From NCBI GenBank assembly GCA_964542055.1, contig CAZITB010000061.1:1-16485 (forward strand): 16,485 nucleotides of DNA, in the 5' to 3' direction. Shown piece after piece: positions 6,577-14,573 of the stretch; positions within the stretch are counted from its first letter, which is position 1; each line of letters starts with the position of its first letter. A program made the position numbers and the translations under genes. Source of the DNA: CAZITB01 sp964542055 (GTDB lineage Bacteria; Planctomycetota; Phycisphaerae; Sedimentisphaerales; CAMDDF01). The notes under the pieces are model-generated. The model ran no database searches, had not been told where the DNA came from, and saw nothing but the letters and a program-made list of their open reading frames with translations.

Positions 6577-7818
6577 ATGGATTTTAAGTTTAATTTCGAT
6601 TTTAGTTTTATCAAGAAGTATTCAGCCTTGCTGCTTCCTGTGGGTTTGATTCTGGTGGCGGTACTGCTGTTTATACCTACCAAGATGATAAGCAGTTCAG
6701 TATCCAAAAGTTTGGATGAGAGCGCACGTACCGAAAGCCAGATACGATCTTTGAAGAGAAACGCAGTTTCCAAAGATCAGTGGGAAATTGAAGCAGCTTA
6801 TCAGCAGGCTCATAAGGAAGATGTAAACAGCATTGAAGAGCTTCTCAAGCAGACGACCCAGAGAGAGCTTCTCAGCTATTCAATTTTTCCCGAGCCGACG
6901 ACCAGGAGTAATTTTATTTTCACAAATTTTGGCCAGAGTTACGTAAAGGCTCTGGAAGAACTTGCAAATGAAGTAATGCAAGCAGGAGATGCCCCTACTG
7001 ACCAGTTCTTGAATACATTAACTCAATCAGTAAAAGGCAATCTTCGTTCGGGTGATACCCGGGAAGATAGCGCAGCAGAAAGGATCATTAACACGGCATG
7101 TTTAGAAAAGGCCAACCAGATACCTGTTTACGCCAATCCTAAAACGAGTTTTGTGGGATATGATTTCTGGGATGATTACAGATTTGTAAGCGAAAGCAGG
7201 GGTATTGAAGACTGCTGGTATGCCCAGGTCGGTTACTGGATTATGGAAGATGCGGCCAAGAGCATAAGTGAAATAAATGCCGGTTCTTCAAACGTATTCG
7301 AGTCTAAAGTTAAACGTCTTCTTGGCGTGCGGTTTTCCAGGTCAACGGGATCAACTTCAAGAGGCGGTGGTTCGAGTTTTGGGTCAGTTAATGAGCGGCC
7401 CGCTTATGTTTTACCTGATGGAAGCGGTGCACTGGCTCCGGCGTGGACAGGCAGAAAAACGAATCAAGAGCTGGATGTTGTACATTTCAGATTGACGGTT
7501 ATTATCGGTGCTGATGCCATACCGGAATTTTACACGGTACTTTGCGGAGGTAAAGAACATAAGTTTATGGGGTGGTCCGGGCAGGAACCAGAACAGAGAT
7601 TTGTTCATAATCAGATAACAATATTGGAAGAAAAAGTAAATACGATTGATCGAAGTTCGGCTGAGCATAAAAATTACAGATATGGAACAGGGGCAGTTGT
7701 TGAACTGGATCTTATTTGTGAATATGTTTTCCAAAAGGATGGATATGAAGAGATTAAACCAGAGATGATAAAAGCTGCACTTGAACCAGAACAGGGAAAT
7801 AGAAATAGAAGAAGGTAA
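6577..7818 (+). CDS. Single-pass inner-membrane protein, candidate PilO/GspM-like partner
   Basis: Not recognised as a named family. It starts 13 bases after the fusion gene, with AAAGG about ten bases before the ATG, so the two are surely co-transcribed. The 413-residue product has a short N-terminal tail with Phe at every second position (F3, 5, 7, 9, 11), then a transmembrane helix (about 16-37) and a large exported region. Helical residues 38-110 come first. After a Ser/Gly-rich linker (about 254-269) comes a strand-helix-strand pattern: VVHFRLTVIIG, helix ADAIPEFYTVL (312-322), FMGWSG, then strands NQITILEEKV and AVVELDLICEYVF. That order and the membrane layout suit the ferredoxin-like fold of PilO/GspM, and the position after a PilM-PilN fusion agrees. 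This is inference from topology and place, not from sequence identity. The C-terminus is basic (NRNRRR). Confidence 0.8.
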   Translation: MDFKFNFDFSFIKKYSALLLPVGLILVAVLLFIPTKMISSSVSKSLDESARTESQIRSLKRNAVSKDQWEIEAAYQQAHKEDVNSIEELLKQTTQRELLSYSIFPEPTTRSNFIFTNFGQSYVKALEELANEVMQAGDAPTDQFLNTLTQSVKGNLRSGDTREDSAAERIINTACLEKANQIPVYANPKTSFVGYDFWDDYRFVSESRGIEDCWYAQVGYWIMEDAAKSISEINAGSSNVFESKVKRLLGVRFSRSTGSTSRGGGSSFGSVNERPAYVLPDGSGALAPAWTGRKTNQELDVVHFRLTVIIGADAIPEFYTVLCGGKEHKFMGWSGQEPEQRFVHNQITILEEKVNTIDRSSAEHKNYRYGTGAVVELDLICEYVFQKDGYEEIKPEMIKAALEPEQGNRNRRR

Positions 7819-7861
7819 TAATTTTCAGCAGTAATTTAAGCCGAGATAAGGGTAATATAAT

Positions 7862-9763
7862 ATGAGTAATAAAGGCGGAAATATATTTGAAAAATATAGT
7901 GACAAGATAATCCTTGCGGTAATAGGATTGGTTAGTTTGTTTATTTTGGCAAGGACTTTTGTAATGAGCCCGCATAGTGCTGAAATAGGCGGTGCGTCCT
8001 ATGGTCCCTCTTCGATAGACAGAGAGATTCAGAAAAGAGCTCAAGACTTAAGAGAGATAGTCGAAGAGCCTGCCAAGCAGGAGAAGGAAAATTATGCTGC
8101 TTTCAATCAGAGAGAGAAGTTCCAGAGCTTTCTTGGAAATTCTTTGAGGGATTTTAATGATCTCACGGTAGTTGTTGACACATCACTGTCTATTCCTATT
8201 CCGTCGCCAGCGGGAGATGAGTCGGCGTTATCCAGAAAATATCAGGTGCCTGATCTTGTAGAACTTGAAAATCCACAAGTGAATCTTTTTAGAAGTGTTG
8301 CTTATGTTCCTCTTGAGAGAGTCAATATGGAACATCCTTATGAAACTGTGAATGTTAAAGCTGAAGATCTGGATTTTGTGAGTTTTCAGGCAGAGCTGGA
8401 TGTGAAAAAACTTTATGAGAATTTTTATGATTCGTTCGCAGGGCGAAGTGTAAAAAATGCCTGGAAAGATTCAACGCTTGCGGTACCTGTATTTGCGAAA
8501 GTGGGTCTCGAGAGAAAGACAATTTATGATGACGGCAGTGAGTCGCAATGGCAAAGCGTTCCATATACAAGAATCAACAGGTACAGGGAGCTGTACAGTC
8601 TGCCCGAAAACATCAGTGATTTTGATTCTTCGGGGTTGCGAACTATATATGCAAGGCTTGGAGCACCGGATGCGAAAAAGGAATTGCTTCAGCCGAGTGT
8701 TTATGAATTTGCTTATCCCGGTTATGCCTGGCTTGCGCCGGAATATGATAAAATAAGGCAGGAGGAGATCGAAAAGCAGGAGAGGTTCTCCAGAAGAACT
8801 TCAAGGGATGTTCAAAGAGAGACCAGGCCTGAACGGCGAAGGCCTGAACGGCAAAGAAATGATCAAAGAGAAATGAATCCTGGTATGCCGGGAATGCCTG
8901 GCATGGGCCCTGCTATGCCTCAACAGCAAAGACCTGAGAGGAATGTTCGAAGGAATGAGCGGGATAATCAAAGACCGCAAAGAAGGCCCGGAATCGAAAA
9001 CCAGCCCGAGGAAACTATAGATGTAGAAGAACAGTTCATGCAGGTTGAAATTGATGAGGAGACAGATATATCGCAGCTTGATAAGCTGGTTGTATGGGCT
9101 CATGATGATACTGCAGAGCCTGGTAAAACTTATAAGTACAGGTTGCGGGTTGGAATTGCAAATCCTATTGCGGGAGTCTCGGGAGCGTCGTGGGAAAATG
9201 CAGGAGATAAAGATGGCAAGCTGGTTTTCTGGACTGATTATGTCGAGGCTGCAGCGACGATCGAAATTCCTAAACGGATGTATGTTTTCGCGACTGATAT
9301 TAAACGTGAAGCCGATAAGACGGTTTCATTTGAAGTTGCCAAGTATAATCTTGGTAACTGGTATAAGCATGAATTTTTTGTACGACCTGGCGATAGTATC
9401 GGCAAAGATGCTGAAGTAATGGTCAATACCGGCAACAGGGGAGAGGAAGAAGCTCAGGTTGTTGATTTTTCGACGGGTTCGGTGATGCTGGATATCGAAG
9501 AAAGCAAACAGTGGACAGGCACGAGCTTGTTGAGGTCTAAAGATGTTAAAGAGGTGCTTTATACTAATGGCGAGGAAATTGCCAGGATGGCGGCGAAGAA
9601 GATTAACTGGAATTCGAAAACGACAGAGATATATAACGATATTCAGGAGCGTGCAAACAATCCTATCGAATTGGATACATCTTCGAGAGGTTCTTCCAGG
9701 TCCAGACAACCACAAAATCAAAATGACCGGCAGTTCGATCCGATGATGCCTATGCCTTTTTAA
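7862..9763 (+). CDS. Single-pass membrane protein with Arg/Gly-Met-Pro-rich linker and FN3-like domain, third gene of pilM operon
   Basis: Not recognised as a named family. It follows the second gene by 43 bases and has AAGGG nine bases before its ATG. The 633-residue protein has a 15-residue N-terminal tail, a transmembrane helix (about 16-33), charged helices to about residue 85, then a mixed domain to about 297. A long low-complexity stretch (about 300-390) is rich in Arg, Glu, Gln and Pro and contains PGMPGMPGMGP (340-350), much like the linker of the first gene. From about 408 a beta-rich part begins with WAHDDTAEPGKTYKYRLRV (412-430), recalling a fibronectin type III or similar beta-sandwich edge, though I cannot confirm the fold. 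The tail ends MMPMPF. Its operon place suggests another component of the same inner-membrane complex, perhaps filling the PilP/GspC linker role. Its TAA stop shares bases with the stop of the convergent mannosidase gene. Confidence 0.8.
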   Translation: MSNKGGNIFEKYSDKIILAVIGLVSLFILARTFVMSPHSAEIGGASYGPSSIDREIQKRAQDLREIVEEPAKQEKENYAAFNQREKFQSFLGNSLRDFNDLTVVVDTSLSIPIPSPAGDESALSRKYQVPDLVELENPQVNLFRSVAYVPLERVNMEHPYETVNVKAEDLDFVSFQAELDVKKLYENFYDSFAGRSVKNAWKDSTLAVPVFAKVGLERKTIYDDGSESQWQSVPYTRINRYRELYSLPENISDFDSSGLRTIYARLGAPDAKKELLQPSVYEFAYPGYAWLAPEYDKIRQEEIEKQERFSRRTSRDVQRETRPERRRPERQRNDQREMNPGMPGMPGMGPAMPQQQRPERNVRRNERDNQRPQRRPGIENQPEETIDVEEQFMQVEIDEETDISQLDKLVVWAHDDTAEPGKTYKYRLRVGIANPIAGVSGASWENAGDKDGKLVFWTDYVEAAATIEIPKRMYVFATDIKREADKTVSFEVAKYNLGNWYKHEFFVRPGDSIGKDAEVMVNTGNRGEEEAQVVDFSTGSVMLDIEESKQWTGTSLLRSKDVKEVLYTNGEEIARMAAKKINWNSKTTEIYNDIQERANNPIELDTSSRGSSRSRQPQNQNDRQFDPMMPMPF

Positions 9764-12285
9764 TGTCTGGCTGTTTGATTGTATATAGAATTGACCGAGA
9801 GCAGTTGGATTTTTTTTGCTGCTTCGCAGTCCGGTTGGTTTAGAGGTATGTGGAAAGTTTCGTTTGGAATAAGGTCGATATAGTTGTCGGTGAGCTGGTT
9901 GGGCTCGAGGCCGTGGATTTTAAGGTCCTTTACAAAGGTATCTGATTTTAGGATTAGGTTTGGCTGGTTGTCCGGGTTTTGTTTGTAGTCGATGGTGATG
10001 TTGTGGACTGGCCAGTTGATGTATTTGTCTTTAGTTAGCAGGTAGGTGTTGCGGGTATAGGTTTTGTCTTCGACGAGGAGTTTTATGAGGAGATATGAGT
10101 CGAAACGGCGGTTTGTTTTGATGAAATCCTGGGGCAGTTTGGAAGGCATTGAAAGGCTGTAAGGGCCGACACGAACGGGGAAGGATATCGAGTCGAGCTG
10201 CTGGCCGTACATATCGCAGAGGTCGCAGACGATTTGGCCGGTTATGGGCGTTGGCAGGTCGTTTACTATGACTATTTGGCCGCCTGTGAGTTGGAACGGG
10301 GTGTCGATTTCTTGTCTGTCGTGTTTTTGGATCAGGCTGATCAGTACGGGTCGGTAGAATCTTCGGGCGTAGTAGTATAAGGCTTTGGGGTTGTCGAAGT
10401 TGTCTATGCAGGACCATGAGATCGCGGGAAAGCAATCGTTGAATTGCCAGAAGAGGGTGCCGGAGTTTATCTGGCTGTGGGCTCTGGTGTGTTCGGTGTA
10501 GAGTTTTATTGCGCGGGCCTGGGCGAGTTGTGAGAAGTAGATGAGTTGGTCGAGGTCGCCGGTTGGGCTGAAGGAGTCCAAGGCGTAATGGTAGAGCTTT
10601 GTGTTGCCGCTTGTTCGGAAGTTATCGCGGTTGATTTTTTCCAGTTGATAGCTGGAGACGTGTAATTTTTCCTTTGGTATGTAGCGGGAAAGTGATGTAA
10701 TATCGGGTAGTGACTGCATTCCGAATTCGGTTACGAATCTTGGAACGGTTTTGGTGTATTCTATTGGGTCGCGATTGTCTGCCCAGACGTTCCATGAATG
10801 GATGGTTCCGCAAGAGGGGTTTTCGTAATCTTTGCCGGCGTCGAATGGTGTTGTGTTTATGTAATCTTTTTCGGTGTCGTATTGCTGGACGATCGAGGGG
10901 AGGAGCTGGTCGAAGATTTTTGTGCCGATGAATTTTGAATTTTTGCCGATCTCACCTTTTTTGTGAAGCCACTGGCATTCATTGTTGCCGCACCAGAGGG
11001 CGAGGGATGGGAAGTTTCGGAGGCGTTTTATAACGGCCTGGGCTTCGTTGGCGATGGTGTCGAGGAAGAATTGGTGCTGAGGGTATTGGGCGCAGGCGAA
11101 CATGAAGTCCTGCCAAACGAGTATGCCGTACTGGTCGCAGAGTTTGTAGAAGATGTTTTTTTCGTAGTAGCCGCCGCCCCAGACCCGGAGCATGTTGAAA
11201 TTTGCTTGTTGAGCTTTTTTTAACAGGCATTTGTAATCGTCGTGGGTTTGGCCGCCGAGTAATGAGATGGGGATCCAGTTGGCTCCTTTTGCTTTTATGG
11301 GTTGGCCGTTGATGGTGAACTGGAAAGATTTTCCGTGCTCGTCTTCTTGCTGGTTCAGCTTGACGGTGCGTATTCCGAATTTGTGGTTTAAGGTGTCGAT
11401 GGTTTTTTCGTTTGATTTGAGGGTGATTTTCAGGTCGTATAGATATTGGATTCCGTAGCCTTTTGGCCACCATAGGAATGGTCTTTCGATATGGAAGACG
11501 ACGGAGTTGTTTTGATCTTGGGGATTAAAATTTATGCTTTGCTGGATTTTCATTCCGGTGCCTGAGATTTCGATCTGGCATTGCAGTGGTTTTGGCTGAA
11601 AGTTTTCGAGTTCGAGAGAGACTTTTACATCGGCGTAGTGCTGGTTGCAATCTATGGTTTGGACGTGGAAGTTTGAGATTCGGGCGGAGTCGTGGAATTC
11701 GATTTTTACGTCGTCGAGGATACCGCAGCCTGGCAGGTGGGGGCAGAAATCCCATCCGAAGCTGTATTGGGGTTTCCTGGCGTAAACACGGTATGGATGG
11801 CGGAATGCGTCGCCTTCGAAATTGCTGTATTTTTCCATTGTTTTTTTTGCGGTTTCTACGCATGGTTCGAACTTGATCATCAGGGAGTTTTGGCCGGGCT
11901 GGATGTGTTCGTTTATGTCAAATCGCTGCTGAATGAAGCAGTTGTTTGTTCTTCCGATGAGTTTGCCGTTTATCCAGATGCATGCGTAAGTGTCGAGCAT
12001 GTTGAAAACGGCCTGAATGTTTTGGGATTTTGCGAGTTCGGGTGTTACGTCGAAGAAGGTTCTGTATATCCATGGTTTCTCTTCGACCCATTTATAATTT
12101 TCGGGGTTGAGGTAAAGATCGTTGATATCGACGTGGCCGGTTTTGGCGAGGCTGAGGTAAATTGAGCCGGGTACTATGGCATCGTACCAGAGTTTTTCTT
12201 CGAGGTCCTGGAGAGTTCTGGCTTCTGTGGGATATTCGCGGTACTGCCAATTATTTTTATTTAAGTCAATTGCTGCAAATGCCAT
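9760..12285 (-). CDS. Beta-mannosidase, glycoside hydrolase family 2
   Basis: The 841-residue enzyme releases mannose from the non-reducing ends of beta-mannosides, for example oligosaccharides from mannan or N-glycan cores. Length and domain order fit GH2 mannosidases: an N-terminal sugar-binding jelly roll (about 1-185; SFGWDFCPHLPGCGILDDV is typical of the mannosidase branch), an immunoglobulin-like domain, a TIM barrel starting near FTINGQPIKAKGANW, and C-terminal beta domains. RVWGGGYYE is the characteristic barrel segment. The acid/base is E436 in LWCGNNECQW and the nucleophile E520 in RFVTEFGMQSLP, so it should be active. No signal peptide is seen, so it probably acts in the cytoplasm on imported sugars. 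It lies 60 bases after the CPBP gene on the same strand. No perfect ribosome site is present (GGGT about nine bases upstream). Mannosidase is preferred over galactosidase or glucuronidase by these motifs. Confidence 0.92.
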   Translation of the reverse strand: MAFAAIDLNKNNWQYREYPTEARTLQDLEEKLWYDAIVPGSIYLSLAKTGHVDINDLYLNPENYKWVEEKPWIYRTFFDVTPELAKSQNIQAVFNMLDTYACIWINGKLIGRTNNCFIQQRFDINEHIQPGQNSLMIKFEPCVETAKKTMEKYSNFEGDAFRHPYRVYARKPQYSFGWDFCPHLPGCGILDDVKIEFHDSARISNFHVQTIDCNQHYADVKVSLELENFQPKPLQCQIEISGTGMKIQQSINFNPQDQNNSVVFHIERPFLWWPKGYGIQYLYDLKITLKSNEKTIDTLNHKFGIRTVKLNQQEDEHGKSFQFTINGQPIKAKGANWIPISLLGGQTHDDYKCLLKKAQQANFNMLRVWGGGYYEKNIFYKLCDQYGILVWQDFMFACAQYPQHQFFLDTIANEAQAVIKRLRNFPSLALWCGNNECQWLHKKGEIGKNSKFIGTKIFDQLLPSIVQQYDTEKDYINTTPFDAGKDYENPSCGTIHSWNVWADNRDPIEYTKTVPRFVTEFGMQSLPDITSLSRYIPKEKLHVSSYQLEKINRDNFRTSGNTKLYHYALDSFSPTGDLDQLIYFSQLAQARAIKLYTEHTRAHSQINSGTLFWQFNDCFPAISWSCIDNFDNPKALYYYARRFYRPVLISLIQKHDRQEIDTPFQLTGGQIVIVNDLPTPITGQIVCDLCDMYGQQLDSISFPVRVGPYSLSMPSKLPQDFIKTNRRFDSYLLIKLLVEDKTYTRNTYLLTKDKYINWPVHNITIDYKQNPDNQPNLILKSDTFVKDLKIHGLEPNQLTDNYIDLIPNETFHIPLNQPDCEAAKKIQLLSVNSIYNQTARH

Positions 12286-12345
12286 ATTGTTACCCGTTAA
12301 ATTTTTATCATTATAAGACCGGTTTTAAGATATAACAAGGAATGT

Positions 12346-13179
12346 TTAAAAATTTGAGTTTGTGTAAATGGCGATAAGTGTGTTCGCGGTGTTGAATATG
12401 CAATGGATAATTATCGGACGGATGAGTGAGCCGCTTTTTTCGTATGAGTAGCCTATGGCGACAGAGAGTGCAAAAACGGCGAGCCAGTGCTGGGGCGGGT
12501 GTAAGATCGTGAATAATGCGCTTGATAAAAATATCGAAATCCAGGGTTTTCCCAGGTATGATAAAATCGCGGACTGGATGATCCCTCTGAAGAGGATTTC
12601 TTCGAAAACCGGAGTGATTATCGTAATTAGAACAAACATAACAATTAAAAGGAGGATTTCGCGGCTTTGGATGATGGTTTGGAGGCTTTGGTGCTTTTCG
12701 ATTTCGAAATCGGTACCGGTAAAAAATCTTCCGAGAAATTCCACAATTACAAGGCCCAGAATGATTACAGGTTCGACGGCTAATAAGTTGACAAAAGCCC
12801 ATTTTATATCTTTGAAAAGGGTTTTGATATTTAGTCCCAGGCCTTTGATGCCTTGTGCGAAATTATTTTTGGCAATTGAAAGTCCTATAATTATGAACCC
12901 GATACCAATTGCGGACCTTGCAATGTAAACGAGTATCGATTCCTGGCCTGCGTACTTAACTATGTACAGGGTGGTGAGAGTTGAGACAGCCAGCCATGAG
13001 AAAAGGTACACGAAAGGGGTTTGGATTTCGATGGTGAGATTTCTGGGTTTGGTTTGTGTGAGTGATTTTGTGCCGTAGCGGGTTTGGGAAAGCCATTTAA
13101 TGAGGATAACAACGCCGGCGATTAATGAATATATGAATATCTGACCGAGTATATTTTGTATTGAAGAGTTTTCTTCCAT
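12346..13179 (-). CDS. CPBP-family (Abi/CaaX-like) intramembrane metalloprotease
   Basis: The 277-residue, strongly hydrophobic protein has the three family motifs: E193-E194-ILF-R198 (EExxxR), F223-TIL-H227 (FxxxH) and H259-CIF-N262 (HxxFN). These Glu and His residues should form the catalytic metal/proton site within the membrane. About seven or eight transmembrane segments are visible, starting at IFIYSLIAGVVILI. Relatives cleave prenylated proteins in eukaryotes (Rce1) or act in bacteriocin self-immunity and signalling; substrates of most bacterial members are unknown, so no closer role can be given. I chose the ATG at 13177-13179, preceded by AAGG, over an upstream in-frame TTG (13242) that would add 21 polar residues and lacks a ribosome site. 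The downstream same-strand neighbour is the mannosidase, 60 bases away, and the two may be co-transcribed. murA is divergent, 121 bases away. Confidence 0.88.
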   Translation of the reverse strand: MEENSSIQNILGQIFIYSLIAGVVILIKWLSQTRYGTKSLTQTKPRNLTIEIQTPFVYLFSWLAVSTLTTLYIVKYAGQESILVYIARSAIGIGFIIIGLSIAKNNFAQGIKGLGLNIKTLFKDIKWAFVNLLAVEPVIILGLVIVEFLGRFFTGTDFEIEKHQSLQTIIQSREILLLIVMFVLITIITPVFEEILFRGIIQSAILSYLGKPWISIFLSSALFTILHPPQHWLAVFALSVAIGYSYEKSGSLIRPIIIHCIFNTANTLIAIYTNSNF

Positions 13180-13300
13180 TGGAGCCTTAGTTATCGAGCA
13201 ATTATTTCTAAATTTTTGAAATCGGTAGTAAGTTGCTTGCAACGTTAATATATTTTGATAAATTATAGTTTTAACATAGGTAATTTAGCAAGGAAAAGGT
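13180..13300. promoter_or_regulatory. Divergent intergenic region between CPBP protease gene and murA
   Basis: This 121-bp AT-rich stretch must hold promoters for both genes. For murA, TTGCTT (13233-13238) and TGATAA (13256-13261) are separated by 17 bases, and TATAGT (13264-13269) is an alternative -10; neither is strong. I could not single out the minus-strand promoter. The murA ribosome site AAGGA is at 13290-13294. Confidence 0.35.
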
Positions 13301-14569
13301 ATGGATATCCTTAAAATTTACGGCCCGACGGAGTTAAAGGGTGAAATTAACGTCAGCGGTTCGAAAAATGCTTCTCTTCCTATTATGGCGGCGACTTTAC
13401 TGGCACCGGGGAGGAATGTTATAAAAAATGTGCCGGATTTGAGCGATATTCGGGTTTTGTGCGAGCTGCTGAGATCGTTGGGTGCGAAAGTTAACAGGCT
13501 TGAACCTAATACGATCGAGATCGATACCAGCATGATCGATAATCCTTTTGGTGATTATGAGATTGTGCGAAAGATGCGTGCGAGTATTTGTATTTTGGGG
13601 CCTCTTCTGGCGAGATGTAAAAAGGCGGAGGTTTCGATGCCGGGGGGATGCGCGATTGGTGACAGGCCGGTTGATATTCATATTCGAGGTTTGCGAGAGC
13701 TGGGGGCGGAGATTGAGATAAATGCCGGATACCTGGTAACGAAGGCGCCGGAGGGATTGAAAGGTAAAGAGATATTTTTGGGCGGGCCGTTCGGTTCTAC
13801 GGTTTTGGGTACGGCTAATATATTGATGGCTGCGACGCTGGCCAAGGGGGAGACGATTATAGAATCGGCGGCTTGTGAGCCTGAGATAACTGATTTGGCG
13901 AAATGCTTGAATAAGATGGGGGCGAAGATTAGCGGGATCGGTAGTCCGAAGTTGATTATCGAGGGGGTTGAAAACTTGCACCCTGTTGAGTATTCTGTGC
14001 TTTCGGACAGGATAGAGGCGGGGACTTTTCTGGCAGTGGGTGCGCTTGGGAAAGGACCGTTGAAAATTAAGAATTGTCCGGCAGAGTGTTTGATGGCTCC
14101 GATCGATATGCTTAGGAATATGGGTGTTTGTATTGAAAAAGATAATGGGGATATTGTGGTAGCGAGTAACGGTCAGTTAAAGCCGGCTTTTATCACAACG
14201 CAGCCTTATCCGGGGTTTCCGACGGATTTGCAGGCCCAGTTTATGGTTTTGCTTTCGCTGGCTGAGGGTAACAGTGTTGTTACGGAGAAGATATATCCTG
14301 ACCGGTTCATGCATGTGGCGGAGCTTAACAGGATGTCCGCAAATTTGCGTAAGGAAGGTGCCAGTGTTATCATCGCGGGGGCTGATAAGCTGACCGGTGC
14401 GCCGGTGATGGCTTCAGATTTGAGGGCGTCGGCGGCTCTGGTGCTGGCGGGGATGGCAGCAGAAGGTGAAACGGTGGTAAACAGGGTTTATCATATCGAC
14501 CGCGGTTATGAGAGGATAGAAGAAAAGCTTAATGCTTGCGGGGCCAAGATTATCAGACAAGATGTTTGA
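13301..14569 (+). CDS. murA: UDP-N-acetylglucosamine 1-carboxyvinyltransferase MurA
   Basis: MurA transfers the enolpyruvyl group of phosphoenolpyruvate to UDP-N-acetylglucosamine, the first committed step of peptidoglycan precursor synthesis in the cytoplasm. The 422-residue length is standard. Key features are SGSKNASLP near the start (with the conserved substrate-contacting Lys), KMRAS, the catalytic loop MPGGCAIGDRPVD with C117 (equivalent to Cys115 in Escherichia coli), GFPTDLQAQ, and HIDRGYERIEEKL near the end with the conserved Arg. A Cys, not the Asp of some naturally fosfomycin-resistant enzymes, predicts sensitivity to that drug at enzyme level. The ATG follows AAGGA by six bases. 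The gene stands alone, diverging from the protease gene and converging on the permease gene with only four bases between stop codons. Confidence 0.97.
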   Translation: MDILKIYGPTELKGEINVSGSKNASLPIMAATLLAPGRNVIKNVPDLSDIRVLCELLRSLGAKVNRLEPNTIEIDTSMIDNPFGDYEIVRKMRASICILGPLLARCKKAEVSMPGGCAIGDRPVDIHIRGLRELGAEIEINAGYLVTKAPEGLKGKEIFLGGPFGSTVLGTANILMAATLAKGETIIESAACEPEITDLAKCLNKMGAKISGIGSPKLIIEGVENLHPVEYSVLSDRIEAGTFLAVGALGKGPLKIKNCPAECLMAPIDMLRNMGVCIEKDNGDIVVASNGQLKPAFITTQPYPGFPTDLQAQFMVLLSLAEGNSVVTEKIYPDRFMHVAELNRMSANLRKEGASVIIAGADKLTGAPVMASDLRASAALVLAGMAAEGETVVNRVYHIDRGYERIEEKLNACGAKIIRQDV

Positions 14570-14573
14570 TGTA

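Noticed and set aside
11692..12165. 157-codon plus-strand frame within the mannosidase gene
   Set aside because: The minus-strand frame carries conserved GH2 motifs throughout; the antisense frame is explained by G/T-rich composition of the plus strand.
12311..12330. ACCGGT palindrome in the gap between protease and mannosidase genes as a terminator
   Set aside because: Only six symmetric bases without a loop, and no T-run; the two genes are more likely co-transcribed.
12455..12928. 157-codon plus-strand frame within the protease gene
   Set aside because: It is antisense to the catalytic motifs of the CPBP protein and has no features of its own.
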